Source of the DNA: Myxosarcina sp. GA_180221_E-2-1-MAG-40_15 | GTDB taxonomy: Bacteria > Cyanobacteriota > Cyanobacteriia > Cyanobacteriales > Xenococcaceae | NCBI GenBank assembly: GCA_020692205.1 | Contig: JAIMKV010000003.1 | Location: 34,942 to 98,941 of the forward strand | Reading direction: 5' to 3' | DNA: 64,000 nt | Shown here: one piece after another, positions 8,418 to 16,728 of the stretch | Layout of the letters: each line of letters starts with the position of its first letter | Numbering within the stretch: position 1 is the first letter of the stretch | Notes under the pieces: model-generated | What the model was told of the DNA's origin: nothing | The model's database searches: none | What the model saw: the letters and a program-made list of their open reading frames with translations, nothing else | Program-made: the position numbers and the translations under genes

Positions 8418-8454
8418 GAAAAAGGTAAAAGCTAAGAGCCAATAGCTCTTAGCT
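8418..8454 (-). terminator. Hairpin terminator after the 49-residue gene
   Basis: Read on the minus strand: AGCTAAGAGC, loop TATTG, GCTCTTAGCT, then TTTACCTTTTTC. A 10-bp stem followed by a T-rich run 16 bases after the stop of the small gene at 8470 fits an intrinsic terminator. Copies of the AGCTAAGAGCT text also occur near 37441, so it may derive from a repeated spacer sequence. Confidence 0.55.
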
Positions 8455-8469
8455 CTTAGCTAATATTAA

Positions 8470-8619
8470 TCAAGAATATTTTTTAGGATCGTCACAGGGA
8501 TCGCCTTTGTAAGGTTGGACTCCAGTTTTGGGATAATCATCATCAGTAGGCTTGAACAGTCTTGAGACTCCGTTCCAAATATATTGAACTGTATCTTGGA
8601 TCCAGGTAGAAATTTTCAT
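8470..8619 (-). CDS. Small conserved-looking protein, 49 residues
   Basis: A short gene with a good ribosome site (AAGAGG, 9 bases before the ATG at 8619). The product starts MKISTWIQDTVQYIWNGVSR, an amphipathic helix, followed by LFKPTDDDYPKTGVQPYKGD and an acidic, Pro-rich tail. Short cyanobacterial proteins with a similar WIQDT...YIWNGVSR and DDxYPxTGVQP pattern are familiar to me, but their function is unknown. A hairpin terminator follows. It lies 17 bases downstream of the GerMN gene stop and could be co-transcribed with it. Confidence 0.65.
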   Translation of the reverse strand: MKISTWIQDTVQYIWNGVSRLFKPTDDDYPKTGVQPYKGDPCDDPKKYS

Positions 8620-8636
8620 ATCTTTTACCTCTTAAA

Positions 8637-9236
8637 TTAATATTGCCAGCGAAAATCTTGGTTAAATTGTTGTCTTGTCAGAGGATATTCGAGAAGTAGT
8701 CCTTCACCGCCTAAAGGATAGTCTTCATTCAGAGGTTTCCCTTCAATCGACAAGAACACTGATGCTTGAGAATCGATACTGGTAGCAGTGTAAAGCACTT
8801 GAGCTACTCGATAAATCATTGAACTACTACCACCGCCTTGAGTAAACTCCTGAGATAAATCCACATATATGCCATTTTGGCTGGTGCGTAAATTAAGTAA
8901 CTTAGTTCCTCGGGGAATTGTAGTAGTTGGATCGAAGGCTAGAGATGGAGTAAATAGCTCGTCTAAAGCCTGTTTTAGTGCCAGTTGGGGAGAAGTAGCA
9001 GCAGTTTCAATGGTTTGGGGAATTAAGCGAATGCGACTATCGACTATTTCCAACCGATATAGCTGAGGACTAAACTTGGCTGGCTGTATTTGTACCAGAG
9101 AAGCTGATTCTGTAATCATCGGCAGTATTGCTCTGGTTAATGCTTGAAGAGCGGCAATTTGGGCTATTCCAATCAATAGCAGAGAAACACCAACTAGTAA
9201 AGATGTTGAGTTAGGTGATTTATTACGTACCTTCAT
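8637..9236 (-). CDS. GerMN-domain protein, membrane anchored
   Basis: The 199-residue protein begins with a short basic stretch and one hydrophobic segment (about residues 12-38), so it is probably anchored in the cytoplasmic or thylakoid membrane with the rest outside. A linker is followed by a GerMN-type domain (about 75-185): LALKQALDELF, IPRGTKLLNL, GIYVDLSQEF and IYRVAQVLYTAT are the usual blocks. GerMN domains occur in spore germination proteins but are widespread in cyanobacteria, where their role is not settled; cell-wall association is the usual guess. It lies between the small 49-residue gene and hsp20. Confidence 0.8.
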   Translation of the reverse strand: MKVRNKSPNSTSLLVGVSLLLIGIAQIAALQALTRAILPMITESASLVQIQPAKFSPQLYRLEIVDSRIRLIPQTIETAATSPQLALKQALDELFTPSLAFDPTTTIPRGTKLLNLRTSQNGIYVDLSQEFTQGGGSSSMIYRVAQVLYTATSIDSQASVFLSIEGKPLNEDYPLGGEGLLLEYPLTRQQFNQDFRWQY

Positions 9237-9295
9237 GCTTGTTTCTCCCCAATTTAGAGCTTAAAAATGCTGCCGTTATTGATTAAGCCGAATTG

Positions 9296-9625
9296 TCAAA
9301 GGTTAAGCGTAGTTGCTACATTAATTTTGGGCATAGTTATGGTTAACACTCCATCAATGAGTTCGGCTTCAATATGATTCACTTGAATTTCTACTGGTAG
9401 CGAAACATTACAGTCAAGCTGTCCATAGTGAAGCTGAGAAGGAATTAGTTCTTTTTCAGTTGATAACTTGTGGTGGTCATGAACTCCAGAAATTGAGATG
9501 GACATTGGTTCGGCACTAATGTTTAAATGTTTGATTTCAACTCCAGGAATTTCTGCCTTAAGAATTAAGTCCCCGTCGGTTTCATTAAATTCAATAGCTG
9601 GACACCAAGTTTTACCTTCTTCCAT
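9296..9625 (-). CDS. Hsp20/alpha-crystallin small heat-shock protein
   Basis: Small heat-shock proteins hold unfolded clients without ATP. This one has the alpha-crystallin domain signature: IEFNETDGDLILKAEIPGV near the start and IDGVLTITMPK near the end. It is short (109 residues) with almost no N-terminal arm and no clear C-terminal I-x-I, so its oligomer may be unusual. I start at the ATG at 9625 because AGGAG stands 8 bases upstream; the ATG at 9634 overlaps that AGGAG. The shared 18-bp element lies about 75 bases upstream, followed by a possible -10 (TAAAAT), suggesting its own promoter. Confidence 0.85.
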   Translation of the reverse strand: MEEGKTWCPAIEFNETDGDLILKAEIPGVEIKHLNISAEPMSISISGVHDHHKLSTEKELIPSQLHYGQLDCNVSLPVEIQVNHIEAELIDGVLTITMPKINVATTLNL

Positions 9626-9700
9626 GGCGATCATCTCCTGATATTTGAGTTCGTAATTTATGAAAACTATTTCTTGAATGATTTTAGAATAAAGCTAAAC

Positions 9701-9718
9701 TTTGAAGAATTTGTGAGG
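9701..9718 (-). promoter_or_regulatory. Shared direct-repeat element upstream of hsp20
   Basis: Plus-strand text matches TTTGARGAAYTTGTGAGG. Read with the gene it is CCTCACAA-att-CTTCAAA, two similar half-sites 11 bases apart. The same element precedes the DUF4278 gene and ppsA. Just beyond it lies TTAGCTTTATTCTAAAAT, a possible -10 region. Confidence 0.6.
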
Positions 9719-9746
9719 ATGATTAGATATTTATGCTCCTAGTTGC

Positions 9747-10223
9747 TTAATTACTACCAGATTTTTCTGGAGTATTGAGATTATCAGAGTTTCGAGGGTG
9801 TTCGAGACTATTTATTTTGCTTAAGCTGGGATCGATTTGAGCGTGATGAATATTCATACCTAAAATCTCCTGAGTATAATACGTAACGCCACGATATTTA
9901 AGCTTCATGCTAGGTTGAAAAATAAAAATCGTCTTTGGCTCTACCTGCCTCAAAGGAAAGCAACTAAAAGCAGATGTTTCGGTTAAGTTTTTGGTTTTTT
10001 CGGGAGCGAATAATTTTGCCCGTCGCCATTCTATCTGGTGACAGCGTTCTAAATATTCGACTGTATCTAATTCACAACATCTTTCTAAATGGTTAATTTT
10101 GTACCTATGCCAAAAACTAAAGGGATTAACTAGTCTGACGTAGGTATCAGTAGAAAATAGTTGTTGAAAATATAGACCAAAAGGAAAGCTGAGGTTTACT
10201 GGTCGTTTTTCTTTGATAGTCAT
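9747..10223 (-). CDS. DUF4278-domain protein
   Basis: The C-terminal part holds MKLKYRGVTYYTQE (about residue 105), the recognisable start of the DUF4278 family, which is common in cyanobacteria and has no known function. The preceding 100 residues are basic and rich in aromatic residues (FPFGLYFQQLF, FSFWHRYKINHLERCCELDTVEYLERC) and unknown to me. I choose the ATG at 10223: GGGAG stands 8 bases upstream, whereas the ATG at 10244 is not preceded by a site. The product is 158 residues. The shared 18-bp element is about 47 bases upstream, so the gene is probably co-regulated with hsp20 and ppsA. Confidence 0.65.
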   Translation of the reverse strand: MTIKEKRPVNLSFPFGLYFQQLFSTDTYVRLVNPFSFWHRYKINHLERCCELDTVEYLERCHQIEWRRAKLFAPEKTKNLTETSAFSCFPLRQVEPKTIFIFQPSMKLKYRGVTYYTQEILGMNIHHAQIDPSLSKINSLEHPRNSDNLNTPEKSGSN

Positions 10224-10269
10224 GTATATATCTCCCATACTCATCCGTATCTTGAGATTAAGCTAATAA

Positions 10270-10287
10270 CTTGAAGAAGTTGTGAAG
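10270..10287 (-). promoter_or_regulatory. Shared direct-repeat element upstream of DUF4278 gene
   Basis: Plus-strand CTTGAAGAAGTTGTGAAG; read with the gene it is CTTCACAA-ctt-CTTCAAG, again half-sites at 11-base spacing. It is followed by TTATTAGCTTAATCT, resembling the text after the hsp20 copy (TTAGCTTTATTCT). Confidence 0.55.
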
Positions 10288-10312
10288 CAGATTAGAAGAT
10301 AATCTATAACTA

Positions 10313-10675
10313 CTAACTACTTAACCAGTCTAAAGCTTTGTCTGTTTCCTCAAAGGTAAAGTGTTTTACTTCGATCCCTGAAAATAAGGTATTCCCAACT
10401 GCGGCTAAGCCAGCTAACCAGAAGCGATCGCTTACAATTGCTTCTTTATCAAAATCTTTGAAGTGTTGTAAACTGAATTTGAGGTCTTGAATCAAAGCTG
10501 TTAAAGACATTCCCGACCAGTTATGTACTTCAGCATAGATGCTCAGCTTTTCTCCCTGCTTGAGCTTTTGTTCAATCAATTTAGTGATGCGTTCAATATC
10601 TTCGCCGTCAATCCAGCCATCGATATTTAAGCCAATTATCTGATCTGGTTTATGAGGAATAAGTTGAACAGACAT
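10313..10675 (-). CDS. SpoIIAA-like (STAS-fold) protein
   Basis: The protein is 120 residues and matches the SpoIIAA-like family: an opening strand with DQIIGLNIDGWIDGEDIERI, a central LSIYAEVHNWSGMSLTALIQDLKF, then FDKEAIVSDRFWLAGLAAVG and a C-terminal helix KALDWLSS. These stand-alone STAS-fold proteins are thought to bind lipids or partner proteins, but the role is not established. It lies 40 bases downstream of the universal stress protein gene in the same orientation, suggesting a ppsA-usp-spoIIAA-like operon. Confidence 0.75.
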   Translation of the reverse strand: MSVQLIPHKPDQIIGLNIDGWIDGEDIERITKLIEQKLKQGEKLSIYAEVHNWSGMSLTALIQDLKFSLQHFKDFDKEAIVSDRFWLAGLAAVGNTLFSGIEVKHFTFEETDKALDWLSS

Positions 10676-10715
10676 GATTACCTCCTATTGTTTGCAGTAA
10701 GTTAGAAGTCAGAAG

Positions 10716-11240
10716 TTATTCGCTGGTGACATCTACTTTTGCTTGAGCAGATTCGGAATCAAAATTAGCTACAGAAGTACGAACGATTAAGACTGAACAG
10801 GGTGCATGATGGGTTACATAATTACTAACGCTACCTAAAAACATTTCCTTCAAACCTTTGAGTCCACGACTTCCGACGATGATTAGATCGGCTGACCAAT
10901 TGTTGGCAAGTTCGCAGATCATTCGTCCTGGGGTTCCAGTCAATTGAGTATATTCTGCGTCTACTCCTGCTATTGTGGCTTCCTGAGTGAGATTTTGGAG
11001 AAAATCTAGCCCCCACTGTTTATATTCGGCTAATTGTCTTTGATAGGCATCATATTCATGGTCGTCGACGATCGGATAATAAGTATATGTAGGTAATAAG
11101 GGGTAGCCCGCTTCATCGTGGGACATGATATGAAGCAGCATTAAGGTAGCCCCAGTAGCCTGGGCTAAAGATACTGCTGAATTAAAGACAGATTTACCAC
11201 TTTCCGAACGATCTACCGCTACTAAAATTTTGTTAATCAT
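10716..11240 (-). CDS. Universal stress protein, ATP-binding type
   Basis: This is a single UspA domain of 174 residues. It starts with the usual strand and Asp (KILVAVDRSESGKSVF) and ends with the ATP-binding pattern G-2x-G-9x-G-S (GSRGLKGLKEMFLGSVSNYV), followed by HHAPCSVLIVR. Proteins with this loop bind ATP; UspA proteins help cells survive stress or starvation. It lies 49 bases downstream of ppsA and upstream of the SpoIIAA-like gene, so all three probably share the promoter upstream of ppsA. Confidence 0.9.
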   Translation of the reverse strand: MINKILVAVDRSESGKSVFNSAVSLAQATGATLMLLHIMSHDEAGYPLLPTYTYYPIVDDHEYDAYQRQLAEYKQWGLDFLQNLTQEATIAGVDAEYTQLTGTPGRMICELANNWSADLIIVGSRGLKGLKEMFLGSVSNYVTHHAPCSVLIVRTSVANFDSESAQAKVDVTSE

Positions 11241-11289
11241 GAGAAATACCTCTCTTGAGGAATGAATGATGAAAGATGAGCAGGAATTG

Positions 11290-13800
11290 TTAATTGTTGG
11301 TCAATTGAGCTTCTACCTCAGCTATTTTTAGTCTGGTTTTCAAGGCTGAATCGGGATTAAGACTAATCGAATTTATGCCTTGTTGGACTAAAAATCGAGC
11401 AAATTCAGGATAATCGCTGGGGGCTTGACCACAAATACCAATTTTGCGCTGTTTGAGTTTGGCGATTGAGATTGCCATAGTCAGCATGGCTTCTACCGCC
11501 GGATTGCGTTCGTCAAACAGATGGGAAACTAAAGCAGAATCGCGATCGAGTCCCAAAGTAAGTTGAGTTAGATCGTTTGAACCGATGGAAAACCCATCAA
11601 ATACTTCGCTAAATTCAGCAGCTAGCAAGACGTTACTAGGCAGTTCGCACATAACGTATACTTGCAAACCGTTTTCGCCTTGAACTAATCCATGTTTAGC
11701 CATTTCTGCTAGCACTTTACGTCCTTCATCAGGGGTACGGCAAAAAGGAATCATCAAGATCACATTGGTTAAACCCATATCATCGCGGACACGTTTAAAT
11801 GCCTGACATTCTAAGGCAAAGGCTGGACGATAATTTGGATCGTAATAGCGACTTGCACCACGCCAACCTAACATCGGATTTTCTTCTTGTGGTTCAAACT
11901 GTTTACCGCCCAGCAGATTAGCGTACTCATTGCTTTTAAAGTCTGACATCCGCACGATCACAGGCTTGGGATAAAATGCTGCGGCGATGGTGGCAATACC
12001 CCGCGCTAATTTATCGACAAAGAAATCAGGTTTATGGGGATAATGAACCGTGAGACGAGCGATCGCCATTTTTTCGACATCATCTTTTAACTGATCAAAT
12101 TTTAGTAAAGCTAAAGGATGAACTTTGATCTGATTAGCGATGATAAATTCTAGTCTGGCTAAACCTACACCGTCGCAGGGTAAAGCTGATAAACCAAATG
12201 CTGATTCGGGATTACCTATGTTCAGTAGGATTTGCGTTTTGGTTTGGGGTAAATCATCTAGCTGGGTTGATTCTACAGTAAAGGGAATTGAACCAGCATA
12301 TACTTTACCTTGTTCGCCTTCTGCGCAAGATACGGTAATATTTTGTCCAGTGTGAATCTGATCAGTCGCATCGCCACAGCCAACAATTGCGGGAATACCC
12401 ATTTCACGAGCAATAATTGCTGCATGGCAGGTTCTACCACCTTGGTTAGTCACGATCGCACTGGCTTGTTTCATAATTGGTTCCCAATCAGGATCGGTTT
12501 TGTTCGTAACTAGAACCTCTCCCGATTGGAATTTGTCGATATCACTCACATCTAAAATTACTCGGGCAATACCCACACCAATTTTCTCGCCCACTGCTCT
12601 ACCTGTGGTTAAGATATCCCCCGTGGCACTTAATTTGTATGTCTGCAACACATTGTTGGTTTTCTGTGATTGAACGGTTTCGGGGCGGGCTTGAACGATA
12701 AATAATTCACCTGTCAGCCCGTCTTTTGCCCATTCGATATCCATCGGAGTATAAACACCACGAACTTTTGAATAATGATCTTCAATCTGACAAGCCCATT
12801 TAGCTAGCTGAAGAATTTCAGCGTCTTCAATTGCAAACTGACTTCTTTTTAAGTGTGATGTCGGCACATTTTTAGTTAATTTACTACCGCCTACGTCATA
12901 AATCATCTTGATTTCTTTGCTACCAAGACGTTTATCTAAAATAGGACGATAGCCTTGCTGGAGTGTAGGTTTAAACACAATGTATTCATCAGGATTAACC
13001 GCACCCTGAACTACGTTTTCGCCTAAACCATAGGCAGCAGTGATTAAAGCGGCATTTTTAAAACCTGTTTCGGTATCTATAGAAAACATTACCCCAGAAG
13101 TCGCCAAATCTGAGCGCACCATCTTCTGTACGCCTACAGAAAGAGCTACATCAAAATGATCGAAGTTTCTCAGCGTACGATAGGAAATAGCTCGATCGGT
13201 AAACAAGGAAGCAAAGCATTTGTGACAGGCTTCGAGAACACATTGAACGTCATGGACATTAAGATAGGTTTCCTGTTGTCCAGCAAAACTAGCGTCAGGC
13301 AAATCTTCGGCAGTAGCCGAAGAACGAACTGCTACGTCGACGTTGTAGGTATACTGTTTACAGACTTCTTTTTCTTCGCCTTCAAATTGGTCGCAGTAAG
13401 AAAAATCAATCCTATAGCGTTGACACAGCTGATGATATGCTTCGGTAATTGCCGTGGTCAATTCTTGAGGAAAAGGAGTATTGAGAATTAACGCTCTAGC
13501 TTGTTGTCCGCGCGATCGCAAATTGTTGAGATCTTCGACATCTAAATCGGCAAACATTTGGCGTAGCTTGGGTTCTATTTTTGCCTGTTGAATAAAATAA
13601 CGATAGGCATAGGCAGTAGTAGCAAAACCAGCTGGTACGTTAATTCCCTGAGGAGTGAGTTGCTGAATCATTTCTCCTAGTGAGGCATTTTTACCACCGA
13701 CAAGAGAAACGTCTGACATTCCCACATCTTCAAACCAGAGAACCAAAGCTGCCGCTTTATCTGGCAGAATTTCTCGGCGACTATCTGCTGTGATCACCAT
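11290..13800 (-). CDS. ppsA: Phosphoenolpyruvate synthase
   Basis: PEP synthase converts pyruvate, ATP and water to PEP, AMP and phosphate. The 836-residue protein shows the expected order: an ATP-grasp N-terminal domain (SLVGGKNASLGEM near 32, VAVRSSATAEDLPDASFAGQ near 156), the swivelling phosphohistidine domain with GGRTCHAAI at 454-462 (His459) and the PEP/pyruvate barrel at the C-terminus (CELPSNVLLAAEF and CGQAPSDYPEFA). Its position with usp, hsp20 and DUF4278 genes suggests a role in carbon flow under stress, dark or low-oxygen conditions. The shared 18-bp element lies about 91 bases upstream of the ATG. Confidence 0.93.
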   Translation of the reverse strand: MVITADSRREILPDKAAALVLWFEDVGMSDVSLVGGKNASLGEMIQQLTPQGINVPAGFATTAYAYRYFIQQAKIEPKLRQMFADLDVEDLNNLRSRGQQARALILNTPFPQELTTAITEAYHQLCQRYRIDFSYCDQFEGEEKEVCKQYTYNVDVAVRSSATAEDLPDASFAGQQETYLNVHDVQCVLEACHKCFASLFTDRAISYRTLRNFDHFDVALSVGVQKMVRSDLATSGVMFSIDTETGFKNAALITAAYGLGENVVQGAVNPDEYIVFKPTLQQGYRPILDKRLGSKEIKMIYDVGGSKLTKNVPTSHLKRSQFAIEDAEILQLAKWACQIEDHYSKVRGVYTPMDIEWAKDGLTGELFIVQARPETVQSQKTNNVLQTYKLSATGDILTTGRAVGEKIGVGIARVILDVSDIDKFQSGEVLVTNKTDPDWEPIMKQASAIVTNQGGRTCHAAIIAREMGIPAIVGCGDATDQIHTGQNITVSCAEGEQGKVYAGSIPFTVESTQLDDLPQTKTQILLNIGNPESAFGLSALPCDGVGLARLEFIIANQIKVHPLALLKFDQLKDDVEKMAIARLTVHYPHKPDFFVDKLARGIATIAAAFYPKPVIVRMSDFKSNEYANLLGGKQFEPQEENPMLGWRGASRYYDPNYRPAFALECQAFKRVRDDMGLTNVILMIPFCRTPDEGRKVLAEMAKHGLVQGENGLQVYVMCELPSNVLLAAEFSEVFDGFSIGSNDLTQLTLGLDRDSALVSHLFDERNPAVEAMLTMAISIAKLKQRKIGICGQAPSDYPEFARFLVQQGINSISLNPDSALKTRLKIAEVEAQLTNN

Positions 13801-13890
13801 AAATCTTAGTTCCTCATCTAACTTCTACCTCAACTGCATACATAGTGATAGTAATGCTTTAGAGGTGATAGTTCAGTTGTAAACAACTAA

Positions 13891-13908
13891 TTTGAGGAAC
13901 TTGTGAGG
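13891..13908 (-). promoter_or_regulatory. Shared direct-repeat element upstream of ppsA
   Basis: Plus-strand TTTGAGGAACTTGTGAGG; read with the gene it is CCTCACAA-gtt-CCTCAAA, the cleanest copy of the two half-sites at 11-base spacing. It sits in the 155-base spacer between ppsA and kdsB, both on the minus strand, so it can serve only ppsA. Confidence 0.6.
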
Positions 13909-13955
13909 ATATTAGTACTTTTCAATAACTGGCGACCAATGAGTAGAGGGTGATG

Positions 13956-14708
13956 CTATTTTGGAGACGAATCTATTGTTGTTGCAAATGATCGAGCTTT
14001 GTTTAGTTCATCAAAGGTATTTACTTCTAAGAGGGCTTGTTTAATCGGACAAACCTGAATGGCAAATCCATGTTCGATCGCTCGTAGTTGCTCTAACCCT
14101 TCGGCTAATTCGATTGGGGTTGGTTCTAAACTGGCATATACACTCAAAAAATCCTGGCGGAAAGCATAAAGTCCTAGATGATGGAAGACGGGAACGTAAG
14201 AGGCTATCCCCCGATTGCGAAAGTAAGGAATGGCAGCACGAGAAAAATAGATAGCGCGATTATGGCGATCGCATAATACTTTAACTGTATTGGGATCTTG
14301 ATAACCAGCATCCAGATTCAAAGGACAGGCAACAGTAGTCATCTCGGGAGATTCTCCTCTGAGATAGGGACTGATAAGCTGAGAAAGTATTTCTGGCGTA
14401 ACAAAGGGTTGATCTCCCTGAACGTTGGCAACTGCGGTCATTTCTGGATAGCGTTGGGCTACCTCGGCGACGCGATCTGTACCTGTAGTGTGGTTCGCTC
14501 TAGTCATTTCCACTTCTCCGCCGAATTGTCGCACACACTCAGCGACGATTTGATTGTCAGTTGCCACAACCACGTGAGCAAAATCCGCACAACTTTTGGC
14601 GGCTTCGTAAACCCACTGAATCATGGGGCGATCGCCAATTTGGGACATGACTTTGCCAGGCAGACGTTGTGAGCCATATCTGGCGGGAATAACAGCTAAG
14701 ATTTTCAT
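13956..14708 (-). CDS. kdsB: CMP-KDO synthetase (3-deoxy-manno-octulosonate cytidylyltransferase)
   Basis: KdsB activates KDO with CTP to CMP-KDO, the donor for KDO transferases. The 250-residue protein has the nucleotide-binding start PARYGSQRLPGKVM, the Mg-binding NVQGDQPFV, and downstream signatures RAAIPYFR and LGLYAFR. Length is typical. Its ATG overlaps the TGA of kdsD (bases 14705-14708), a tight translational coupling. The other two KDO genes, kdsA and kdsC, lie at 38.4-39.8 kb in an equally tight pair. KDO is generally reported missing from cyanobacterial LPS, so the product may feed the adjacent polysaccharide locus. Confidence 0.92.
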   Translation of the reverse strand: MKILAVIPARYGSQRLPGKVMSQIGDRPMIQWVYEAAKSCADFAHVVVATDNQIVAECVRQFGGEVEMTRANHTTGTDRVAEVAQRYPEMTAVANVQGDQPFVTPEILSQLISPYLRGESPEMTTVACPLNLDAGYQDPNTVKVLCDRHNRAIYFSRAAIPYFRNRGIASYVPVFHHLGLYAFRQDFLSVYASLEPTPIELAEGLEQLRAIEHGFAIQVCPIKQALLEVNTFDELNKARSFATTIDSSPK

Positions 14709-15712
14709 TGCAAACCACTCCCAACGATATCATGAAGTCGAATTAAGCCCAGGCAGCAACCCTCAGTATCCACCACGGGTAATACATCAATTTGAGAAGT
14801 TCGCTCTTCCATCAGCTTGAGGGCATCATAAGCTAAAACATCTGGAGTGACAACTACGGGAGTATAGGTCATGAGCTGTTTTGCTGCCATAGTTTCTAAC
14901 TCAGTTGGTTTAATTTTGCCAATCCAGCGGCGCAAATCGCCGTCGGTAATCAAGCCCAGGAGAGTTTTGGCTCGATCTATAATATTTACCGCTCCTAACC
15001 CACCAGAACTAATCGCACTTGCCACTTCAATCCAAGTAGCTTCGGCAAAGAGAGTCGGATTGCGATCGCCATAATGCATTAAATCTCCTACCTTAATAGT
15101 TAAACGTTTGCCGATGCGTCCTGCGGGATGGTTAATCGCAAAAGATTCTGCTGTAATACCGCGCATCTGCATTAGAGTCATGGCTAAAGCATCTCCAATG
15201 GCTAAAGCAACCGTAGTGCTGGTGGTAGGTGCTAGATTTAAAGGACAGGCTTCTCGGTCTACGGTTGCGTTGAGCAAAACGTCTGCTCTTTGGGCTAAAG
15301 TAGAATTCATATTACCCACAATGGCAATAATTGGTACGCGTCGATGTTTGAGGGCGGGAATCAAAGCAGCTAATTCTTCGGTTTCGCCACTATTGCTGAG
15401 AATTACTGCCACGTCATTACTAGTGACAATGCCGATATCTCCATGTAAAGCATCGCAAGGATGCAGAGAGACGGCTAAAGTACCAATACTGTTTAAGGTA
15501 GCAGCTATTTTCTGGGCAACAATTCCTGATTTACCAACCCCTGCCAAAATTACTTTGCCCTGACAATCTGACAGTAAAGTCAGTGCTTGTTCTACTCCAT
15601 CTAGCTCTATTTGTTGCGCTGCTCGGTCGATAGCGCGAGCTTCTAGTTTAAGGATACTGGCAAATTGGTTGACTCGAACAAAGCCTTTGGATAGATACAT
15701 CACACTCCTCAT
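14705..15712 (-). CDS. kdsD: Arabinose-5-phosphate isomerase (KpsF/GutQ family)
   Basis: This enzyme converts ribulose-5-phosphate to arabinose-5-phosphate, the sugar precursor of KDO. The N-terminal SIS domain (about residues 40-190) has GVGKSGIVAQKIAAT, SLHPCDALHGDIG, ILSNSGETEEL and SFAINHPAGRIGKRL. Two CBS domains follow (about 205-335). The length of 335 is typical. It overlaps kdsB by four bases. I start at the ATG at 15712; an ATG five codons in (MYLSKGF) cannot be excluded. Confidence 0.9.
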   Translation of the reverse strand: MRSVMYLSKGFVRVNQFASILKLEARAIDRAAQQIELDGVEQALTLLSDCQGKVILAGVGKSGIVAQKIAATLNSIGTLAVSLHPCDALHGDIGIVTSNDVAVILSNSGETEELAALIPALKHRRVPIIAIVGNMNSTLAQRADVLLNATVDREACPLNLAPTTSTTVALAIGDALAMTLMQMRGITAESFAINHPAGRIGKRLTIKVGDLMHYGDRNPTLFAEATWIEVASAISSGGLGAVNIIDRAKTLLGLITDGDLRRWIGKIKPTELETMAAKQLMTYTPVVVTPDVLAYDALKLMEERTSQIDVLPVVDTEGCCLGLIRLHDIVGSGLQ

Positions 15713-15792
15713 TAAATTATCTAAAAATTATCTGGACTACGCTTATATTTAGCCGAATTATCAGGTTTAATCTGGATGGTCTAGTTGAAGGA

Positions 15793-16647
15793 TCATGCTG
15801 GTTCTGGCTGGTAAAGTTTTCGCACTGATTTTTGGGCAATGCCAAGATACTTTTTGAGATAGTCCAGTCTCAATAGCGAAGGCGAGTTACCTTTCATGAT
15901 GTCCCGTCTGACGTAGGATCGAGCTAAACTTAAATCAATGTCTTGTTGGGTGACATAGCCTGCGGCGATCGCTTCATGAAAGTAGGTAAACCACAGTTTT
16001 CCATAGGGATGATTGGGATGCTTCCAAGGTTGAGTATGGAGGTTGGTATAGTGAATTAATTTAGTACTGCGATCGGCGTAATCTAAAACATTCCAGCGCG
16101 GATCGAGTTCCCTGATTTGGTAAGGATGATGAGTCAGAAATGTGGGACTCATACAGGCGAAGTCTTTCTGGCTATATAATCCTTGAGCAATTTCTTTATA
16201 GTAAGTTTCTAGTTTAAACTGACATTTTTCACAATCAATCAGCATGACACTCAAAGCCCAAAGTTCCTTACCCATGTGGCTATAGGCATCTTTTTTGGCT
16301 AGAAACTGGCAGCCTTTTAAAGGCGTATCAAATAGTTCGCCAATATCGGTTAGGCAGATGATATCAGAGTCGATATAAATTGCTTTGCCTTGATAATTAC
16401 ATATCTGAGGAATTAAATAACGATAGAGGCTAAATTCAGTGATATTTTGATACTTGAGCTTGAGAGACAAGGGAGCTGCAAAAGGTTCTCCATCGTTAAG
16501 TTCAATGGCATTGTGAGTACCATTGAAAACATAAATGTCTAAATCCCTTTTAGTATGCTTGCGCAGAGAGTAGATTGCTACTTTTCTCTCCAGAAGACTA
16601 GCTTCTCCCGAACCGATAAATACGCGCACGCGCTCTTGATTATTCAT
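15793..16647 (-). CDS. GT8-like glycosyltransferase
   Basis: The 284-residue protein has a GT-A fold signature: an N-terminal strand VRVFIGSGEA, the metal-binding DxD in GKAIYIDSDIICLTDIGEL, and the C-terminal RSTKLIHYTNLHTQPWKHP, which resembles the late His-containing motif of GT8 enzymes. It probably adds a sugar to the surface polysaccharide in the cytoplasm. The protein at 21116 shares both blocks (NYQGRAIVIDPDI and TKLLHNTRRETQPWK), so the two look like distant paralogues. It is the last gene of the minus-strand transferase run, 80 bases from kdsD. Acceptor and donor cannot be told from sequence. Confidence 0.75.
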   Translation of the reverse strand: MNNQERVRVFIGSGEASLLERKVAIYSLRKHTKRDLDIYVFNGTHNAIELNDGEPFAAPLSLKLKYQNITEFSLYRYLIPQICNYQGKAIYIDSDIICLTDIGELFDTPLKGCQFLAKKDAYSHMGKELWALSVMLIDCEKCQFKLETYYKEIAQGLYSQKDFACMSPTFLTHHPYQIRELDPRWNVLDYADRSTKLIHYTNLHTQPWKHPNHPYGKLWFTYFHEAIAAGYVTQQDIDLSLARSYVRRDIMKGNSPSLLRLDYLKKYLGIAQKSVRKLYQPEPA

Positions 16648-16728
16648 TTTTATTAATCCAGATTTTAACGCTGATAAATCAAATACTGTTTTTACACCGT
16701 TTTTATCCCCTAGCTTTAAGGGATTTTA

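Noticed and set aside
13156-13491. Plus-strand 111-residue ORF opposite ppsA
   Set aside because: Antisense to well-conserved PEP synthase sequence; no independent support.
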